This document shows positions 5,626-11,667 of a DNA stretch of 11,667 bases, in pieces (the first letter of the stretch is position 1; each line of letters begins with the position of its first letter). The translations under genes were made by a program, and so were the position numbers. Source of the DNA: DASZHJ01 sp035581425 (lineage in GTDB: Bacteria > Pseudomonadota > Alphaproteobacteria > ATCC43930 > CGMCC-115725). The notes beneath the pieces are model-generated. The model had not been told where the DNA came from. It was given only the letters and a program-made list of their open reading frames with translations, and did no database searches. The stretch is from contig DATJVP010000169.1 in NCBI GenBank assembly GCA_035581425.1, positions 1 through 11,667 on the forward strand, given 5' to 3'.

Positions 5626-6852
5626 ATGGGCAGGTCAGCACATTTGCTTTTCGCCGCGGCACTCGCGACGGCCGCGCTTGCAGCCACGGCGCCAGGGACG
5701 CGCGCGGATACCTGCGTCGATCTCCGCAGCGGCCAGAACTATGACTGCAGCGGCGACCCGCCGCCGCCACCGAAAAAAGCGGCGCCGCCGCTCAAGACGA
5801 TTTTGCGTCGGGCGCTCACCACCGGCGCGGAGAGCGGCACGTCCGATGCGGCGACCGCGGCGCGGCAGCAGCGGATCGCCGACGCCGCGAGCGCCGCGCT
5901 GACCGCCTGCAATTCCGGCGACATGAGCGCCTATGACGCGAAAGTGAATGCCGCGGCCGGAGCCGCGGTCACGAGCGGCGAGCAGCAACTGATTGCGAAT
6001 GTGCGCGCCACCTGCAACCGCCTGGTAGCCGAGCGCGAGACGAAGCAGGCGAAGGCGCAGAAGCCCGCTCCCGCGCAAGCGGCCGCGGCGCCGGCCGCGA
6101 AGAAGGAGCCCTACTCGGTCTGCGGCCCCGCCGACCGCTACGGGGTCCGGACCTGCTTCGAGCTGATGCGTACCGGCGAGGGTTGCAACAAGACGCTGCA
6201 GCAGAACGGCGACACGATCTGGCAGGTCGAGCAGCTACCGGCCTGCCCGGAGGATATTCTCGCGCGCCGCGACGCCTACTTCGCGGGCTCGGCGCCGCCG
6301 GCGGGCAAGCCCGAGATTGCGAGCCCCGATGCCGATGTGGTGGCGGCGCTCCGGCAGATGCCGGCGGAATGCATGGATCGCCTGCGCGCCTTCCTGCAGA
6401 CGGCCCGCGAGGGCGGGCAATCCGATGCCGCCTCGACCCAGGCGATGCGGGAATTCAGCGATCTCGAGAGGCAGTGCGCCCTACCGATGCAGCGCCTCGT
6501 GGACGCGCTCGGCCTCGCGATGCCCACGCGCAAGATGGCCGCGGCGGATCGCAGTCGGATGTCGCGCGCGCTCGAGGGCGGCTCGATCGCTGCCGCCCCG
6601 CCGCCGCCGGACCAGCCCTCGCCGGGGACCACGGCGGGCGATGACGGCGGCGAGGACGGAGGTTCCTACGACATCGGCGAAGTCGTCGGCTTCGGCATTC
6701 AGGCGCTGGGGATTCTGTCCGACGTGCTCGGCGCCTTCGCCAGCGGCTATGCCGGGGGGCCCGCGATTGTCGGCGGCCACACGAACACCGGCGCCCCCGG
6801 GCACATCCAGCGGCAGAACGGCCCCAGCACCATCAGCGGCGGGCACAACTGA
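5626..6852 (+). CDS. Hypothetical secreted cysteine-containing protein
   Basis: The product is 408 residues. A Sec signal peptide is evident: MGRSAHLLF, an alanine-rich hydrophobic core, and a probable cleavage after A27 (TRA-D). The mature part has a PPPPPKK stretch (45-51), a helical Ala-rich segment with a Lys/Ala/Pro linker (about 75-161), and a compact region at 162-210 with four cysteines (C166, C177, C187, C207). A second helical part (about 235-318) has C249 and C284. A Pro/Gly/Asp-rich linker (about 323-347) and a Gly-rich tail ending GGHN follow. Ten cysteines in all, every one after the signal peptide, suggest disulfides in the periplasm or outside the cell. I do not recognise the family. 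The start is fixed by the signal peptide and GAGGGG. The gene is translationally linked to the upstream lipoprotein and ends 8 nt before the convergent MORN gene. Confidence 0.8.
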   Translation: MGRSAHLLFAAALATAALAATAPGTRADTCVDLRSGQNYDCSGDPPPPPKKAAPPLKTILRRALTTGAESGTSDAATAARQQRIADAASAALTACNSGDMSAYDAKVNAAAGAAVTSGEQQLIANVRATCNRLVAERETKQAKAQKPAPAQAAAAPAAKKEPYSVCGPADRYGVRTCFELMRTGEGCNKTLQQNGDTIWQVEQLPACPEDILARRDAYFAGSAPPAGKPEIASPDADVVAALRQMPAECMDRLRAFLQTAREGGQSDAASTQAMREFSDLERQCALPMQRLVDALGLAMPTRKMAAADRSRMSRALEGGSIAAAPPPPDQPSPGTTAGDDGGEDGGSYDIGEVVGFGIQALGILSDVLGAFASGYAGGPAIVGGHTNTGAPGHIQRQNGPSTISGGHN

Positions 6853-6860
6853 GGAGCGGG

Positions 6861-7685
6861 CTATTCGAACCCGCAGGAGTCCATGCTTCTGAAGACAGCG
6901 ACATAGGCGTCGTCGGTCTCGAGGCAGCCATCCTCCCAGACGCCCGAGAATTGCTGGCCGGCGAGGTTCCAGTAGGTGCCCTCGCCGTCCGGTCGGTCGT
7001 GGTCCCAGTCGCCGTCGTAGCGGCGTCCGTCGGCCCAGATGTAGACGCCGTGGCCGTCGCGCATGCCGTCGCTCCAGTGCCCGTCGTAGCGCGAGCCGTC
7101 GGCATTGAGGAGCGTCCCGTTCCCGTCGCGTCGTCCGAGCTGGAACTCGCCCTCGTAGCGATTGCCCTCGGCGTCGACCGATTTGCCCTTGCCGTTGGGG
7201 CGGTTGTCCCGGAATTGCCCATCGAAGCGGTTGCCGTTGGGGAAGGTTAGGATGGCGCGGCCGTTGAGCTTGCCCGCATCGTATTCGCCTTCCGCACGGC
7301 GGCCGTCGGTGTAGACCGTGACCGCGCGCCCGAAGAGCATGCCCTTGCGGAACTCACCCTCGGTGTAGCCGATGGGGTCGTTGCGGTCGAACCAGCGCAC
7401 CACGCCCTTTCCCTCCGCGAAACCGTCCTTGCAGGCACCGGTCCAGGAGAAGGTCGTGGGGGTCGGCCACGATCCCGAGCCGAGCGCGCCAGGCACGCCG
7501 GTCGCGCGAACGCGGGGATCGCTCACCTCGAAGGGTTCCGGGTTCCAGAGCTGGCAGCCGGTTTTGGGATCCTTGATATAGGCCGAGCTCAATTCCGCGC
7601 CGACGCGGTCGAGGGGAAGGAAGCCGAACCCGAGGGCCAGCAGCGCCGCGGCGCCGCGATGCAATGTTCTTCGCGCAGACGTCAT
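6861..7685 (-). CDS. Secreted MORN-repeat protein
   Basis: The 274-residue product has a signal peptide (MTSARRTLHRGAAALLALGF..., cleavage probably after VGA at residue 30). A short domain with GCQLWNPEP (43-51) follows, then about seven MORN repeats and a partial eighth from residue 79 to 256. The repeats have a near-constant period of 23: YxGEFxxGxxxGxGxxxxxDGxR, for example at 154-176, 177-199, 200-222 and 223-245. MORN repeats form a stacked beta-hairpin rod that binds proteins or lipids or serves as a spacer; no enzyme domain is fused here. Four cysteines (C44, C85, C254, C271) bracket the repeat region and could form disulfides. The ATG at 7685 is chosen over an in-frame GTG at 7739, because only the shorter form gives a normal signal peptide. 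The gene is downstream of ogt and convergent with the secreted protein gene. Confidence 0.88.
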   Translation of the reverse strand: MTSARRTLHRGAAALLALGFGFLPLDRVGAELSSAYIKDPKTGCQLWNPEPFEVSDPRVRATGVPGALGSGSWPTPTTFSWTGACKDGFAEGKGVVRWFDRNDPIGYTEGEFRKGMLFGRAVTVYTDGRRAEGEYDAGKLNGRAILTFPNGNRFDGQFRDNRPNGKGKSVDAEGNRYEGEFQLGRRDGNGTLLNADGSRYDGHWSDGMRDGHGVYIWADGRRYDGDWDHDRPDGEGTYWNLAGQQFSGVWEDGCLETDDAYVAVFRSMDSCGFE

Positions 7686-7745
7686 CCTCGACAGTAAATC
7701 GCGGCGGGGGCGGAGAAGCCAAGCGAAATCTGGCGCCACCAGCGC

Positions 7746-8198
7746 TCAGAGGAGAAGCGCGCCTTCGAGCGTCAGCAGCAGCGTCTTCGTCTCGCCGCCG
7801 CCTTTGCCGCTATAGCCGCCGAGACGGCCGCCGCCCGCGAGGATGCGGTGGCAGGGGATGAGGATCGGAAGCGGGTTCGTACCGCAGGCGGCGCCGACGT
7901 CGCGCGCCTCGCCCTCGATTTCGCGTGCGATCTCGCCGTAGCTCCGCGTCTCTCCGTAGGGGATGCGCAGCATCGCGTCCCAGACCGCGCGCTCGAAAGG
8001 TGAGCCCGCGGGTTTCATCGGGAGATCGAAGTCACGCCGGCTCTTCGCGAAATAATCCGCGAGCTGCTCGGCGGCCTCCTGCAAGAGCGGGGTCGGCTCC
8101 TCCTTGCGGGCGCGCCGCCAGTGGAGGGCTACGATAGCGCCGTCTTGCTCCTCGATCGCGAGGAGGCCAATCGGGCTGGGGATGGTGATCTCGGGCAT
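7746..8198 (-). CDS. ogt: Methylated-DNA--protein-cysteine S-methyltransferase
   Basis: This suicide DNA-repair protein transfers the alkyl group from O6-alkylguanine to its own cysteine. The product is 150 residues, the short single-domain Ogt type without an Ada regulatory domain. The acceptor C116 lies in ILIPCHRIL. The helix-turn-helix region SPFERAVWDAMLRIPYGETRSYGEIA (66-91) precedes it. The arginine finger is R99, in ARDVGAACGTNP, where most relatives read RAVG, so one alanine is replaced by aspartate. Residues after GGYSGG-like GGYSGKGG are short and Leu-rich. The ATG at 8198 is preferred to the in-frame TTG at 8210; neither has a strong ribosome site. The thioredoxin-domain gene lies 45 nt upstream in the same direction, so cotranscription is plausible. 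Confidence 0.95.
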   Translation of the reverse strand: MPEITIPSPIGLLAIEEQDGAIVALHWRRARKEEPTPLLQEAAEQLADYFAKSRRDFDLPMKPAGSPFERAVWDAMLRIPYGETRSYGEIAREIEGEARDVGAACGTNPLPILIPCHRILAGGGRLGGYSGKGGGETKTLLLTLEGALLL

Positions 8199-8208
8199 GG
8201 GAAATACC

Positions 8209-8241
8209 AAAAAGACGTCAGCGCGCTAATGTTTTCGTCTT
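8209..8241 (-). terminator. Weak hairpin plus U tract between the thioredoxin-domain gene and ogt
   Basis: On the minus strand AAGACG (8241-8236) can pair with CGTCTT (8217-8212) and is followed by further T residues to 8209. The stem is only 6 bp and the loop is 18 nt, with an AGCGCGCT self-complementary patch inside. It could attenuate transcription into ogt but is too weak to call with confidence. Confidence 0.2.
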
Positions 8242-8243
8242 CA

Positions 8244-10259
<2,016 letters not shown>

Positions 10260-10288
10260 GGACTTCTCGGATCAGCTCAGGAAATTCC

Positions 10289-10302
10289 AGCCCGCGTGGG
10301 CT
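10289..10302 (-). other. Short hairpin between two minus-strand genes
   Basis: AGCCC and GGGCT pair around a 4-nt loop in the 58-nt gap after the partial right-edge gene. There is no U tract, so it is not a typical terminator. It lies about 30 nt upstream of the GTG start of the thioredoxin-domain gene. The rest of the gap shows no recognisable promoter. Confidence 0.25.
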
Positions 10303-10317
10303 TGACTGCGATGCCGA

Positions 10318-11667
10318 TCAGTCTCCGGTTTCCTCGAAGGCGACGCGCTCGAAGTCTGCGCCCCGTTGGATGAGCTTCGTCAACCGGAAGCGCCGCTCGG
10401 GTCCGGTGTCCATCGAGCGCAGCGAACGCCCCGGGTTGAAGGTGCGCGGCGGAGTGATCATCGTTGCGGGCTCGTCTGGGGTATGCCCGAGCAGAATCGC
10501 CGGAACTGGCGCGTCCTCCGCCAGCATCGTGGTGAGTGGTCGCACGGCGAGAGCTGTGGGCGAACCCGCCCAGAGGCGCAGCTTGACCGAAATCTCGCCG
10601 CGCCCATCGAGCGCAACGCGGGTGACGCAGCCGCAACGCACGCGTTCATCGTCGCGCAGGATCACGAGCTGTTCGAGGTGCCAGCGATGCAACGCGGCGC
10701 TGACACGCCGCACGCTCGCGTCATCCCAATCGTAGGTGCCCTGCCAGTGCTCCCACGCCCAGCTCTTCTCGGCTTCTTCCTTGTTGCGATCGTAGTCGGT
10801 CAGCGCGCCGAGCGTGGCGAGATGCTGGGTGCCGTGATAGGAGAGGCGGCCGAGCGGGTCCTGACGGTTAAACGTGCGCCCGGCGACGCGGAAATATGCG
10901 GCACCAAGTCCACCGACGCAGAGATCCAGCGAGGTCTGTGTCTCGTTTCCGGTCTTCTTCGGCAGAGCGTACCACTGCTGATCGAGATGGGTGAGCAGCA
11001 CCGTGCAAGCTTCGACCGAAACGTCATGCCCGAGCTGCAGCTCGGCCGGATTGGCGCCGGTCGAGAGTCTCTTCAGCCGGCCGCGTACGCTCGTCGCGAG
11101 CTTGCCCGGATAGCCGAAGCGCATGGAATCGGTTACATGGCGTGGCGCGACGAGCGCGAGAGTCGCGCCCGCAGGCGCGTCGAGATCGGTGACGATCACC
11201 GGCCCCTCGGTCTCGCGCTGCTGCGCGTAGGGAAAGATTTTCCGCGCCCACATCGCGAGCCAGCGGTCGGTCAGCTCGATCTGACGCACCGTCAGTGCAC
11301 AGAGATCGGCGAGGTTCAGAAGCAGCGCGTGCGCATAGGTCGAATAGCAGGACACGCCGATGGCATTGGGCATCAACTCGTCGGAAACCGCGGTGACGGC
11401 ACACTCCAGTAGCTCGGCAAGGCGATAGTAGGCATGCAGCTCCTGCCACAGCGAGGCGGGCGGAATACGCCGGGCGAGCCCGTGCACCAGAATCACCTGC
11501 TTTCCGACCCAAAGCCCGCGCTGCAGAAGCTTGGCCTTGACCCCGTGCAACTCGGGGTCGCCTTCGAGCAGCGGCTTGAGGCACGCGGAATACTGCGCCC
11601 AGAGCGCCTGCCACAGCACCAGAGCCTGCTCGGCCGCCTCGTGCTCGCGCTCGTTCGCTGGATGCGG
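10318..11667 (-). CDS. Hypothetical protein, C-terminal 449 residues; possibly PilZ-related
   Basis: The reading frame is open to the right edge, so the true start lies outside the window; 449 residues are visible before TGA. The first part (visible residues about 1-145) is helical and rich in Leu/Ala/Trp, with WQELHAYYRLAELLE and YAHALLLNLADLCALTVRQIELTDRWLAMWARKIFP. The middle contains VTDLDAPAG and a Cys- and Gly-containing segment (LDLCVGGLGAAYFRVAGRTF). The last 130 or so residues look beta-rich (LEQLVILRDDERVRCGCVTRV, GEISVKLRLWAGSPTALAVRPL). This order resembles a large family I recall from Betaproteobacteria, annotated there as PilZ or c-di-GMP-related. The classical PilZ RxxxR and D/NxSxxG motifs are not evident, so ligand binding is not supported. 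No signal peptide can be judged. It may be cotranscribed with the downstream thioredoxin-domain gene, 58 nt away. Confidence 0.8.
   Translation of the reverse strand, partial: PHPANEREHEAAEQALVLWQALWAQYSACLKPLLEGDPELHGVKAKLLQRGLWVGKQVILVHGLARRIPPASLWQELHAYYRLAELLECAVTAVSDELMPNAIGVSCYSTYAHALLLNLADLCALTVRQIELTDRWLAMWARKIFPYAQQRETEGPVIVTDLDAPAGATLALVAPRHVTDSMRFGYPGKLATSVRGRLKRLSTGANPAELQLGHDVSVEACTVLLTHLDQQWYALPKKTGNETQTSLDLCVGGLGAAYFRVAGRTFNRQDPLGRLSYHGTQHLATLGALTDYDRNKEEAEKSWAWEHWQGTYDWDDASVRRVSAALHRWHLEQLVILRDDERVRCGCVTRVALDGRGEISVKLRLWAGSPTALAVRPLTTMLAEDAPVPAILLGHTPDEPATMITPPRTFNPGRSLRSMDTGPERRFRLTKLIQRGADFERVAFEETGD

Noticed and set aside
10366..11412. A 348-codon plus-strand frame at the right edge
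   Set aside because: Antisense to the better-supported minus-strand gene and compositionally a shadow (Arg/Glu/His-rich).

Overview
The window reads as chromosomal DNA of a GC-rich proteobacterium, most probably an alphaproteobacterium. HemJ sits directly upstream of rho. Rho has the alphaproteobacterial look: 418 residues and a C-terminus reading DFFEAMNT. The space after rho holds a palindromic repeat built on the TCCTTCGACGCGCT / CTCATCCTGAGCAAGC theme, which resembles repeats scattered through many alphaproteobacterial genomes. High GC and biased codon use make long spurious antisense ORFs opposite nearly every gene; these were discarded. No phage, transposase, integrase, CRISPR array, tRNA or rRNA gene was seen.

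Layout. (1) 1-1920, plus strand: the end of hemJ (haem synthesis), a 231-nt C-rich leader and rho (transcription termination). (2) 1938-2121: a nested, partly duplicated palindromic repeat. (3) 2175-3148, plus strand: a COG4280-type membrane protein with an internal duplication and two E-x-x-E motifs, tightly coupled to a 70-residue two-helix membrane protein. (4) 4856-3169, minus strand: a two-gene unit of a dienelactone-hydrolase-family enzyme and a quinone-oxidoreductase-type dehydrogenase. (5) 4857-4975: a divergent intergenic region with a plausible promoter and two dyad-symmetric sites. (6) 4976-6852, plus strand: a lipoprotein and a cysteine-rich secreted protein, coupled and both unrecognised. 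(7) 11667-6861, minus strand: the C-terminal part of a large hypothetical protein (possibly PilZ-related), a YyaL/SPATA20-type thioredoxin-domain protein, an Ogt-type DNA alkyltransferase and a secreted MORN-repeat protein that ends 8 nt from the convergent secreted protein.

How they fit together. Most genes are housekeeping or stress and envelope functions. The least understood content is the COG4280 gene with its small partner (a possible transporter), the envelope group at 4976-7685, and the partial gene at the right edge. I did not find a convincing multi-gene novel defence or mobile system. The best leads are the possible two-component membrane unit, the exported-protein pair, and the rho leader and trailer elements.
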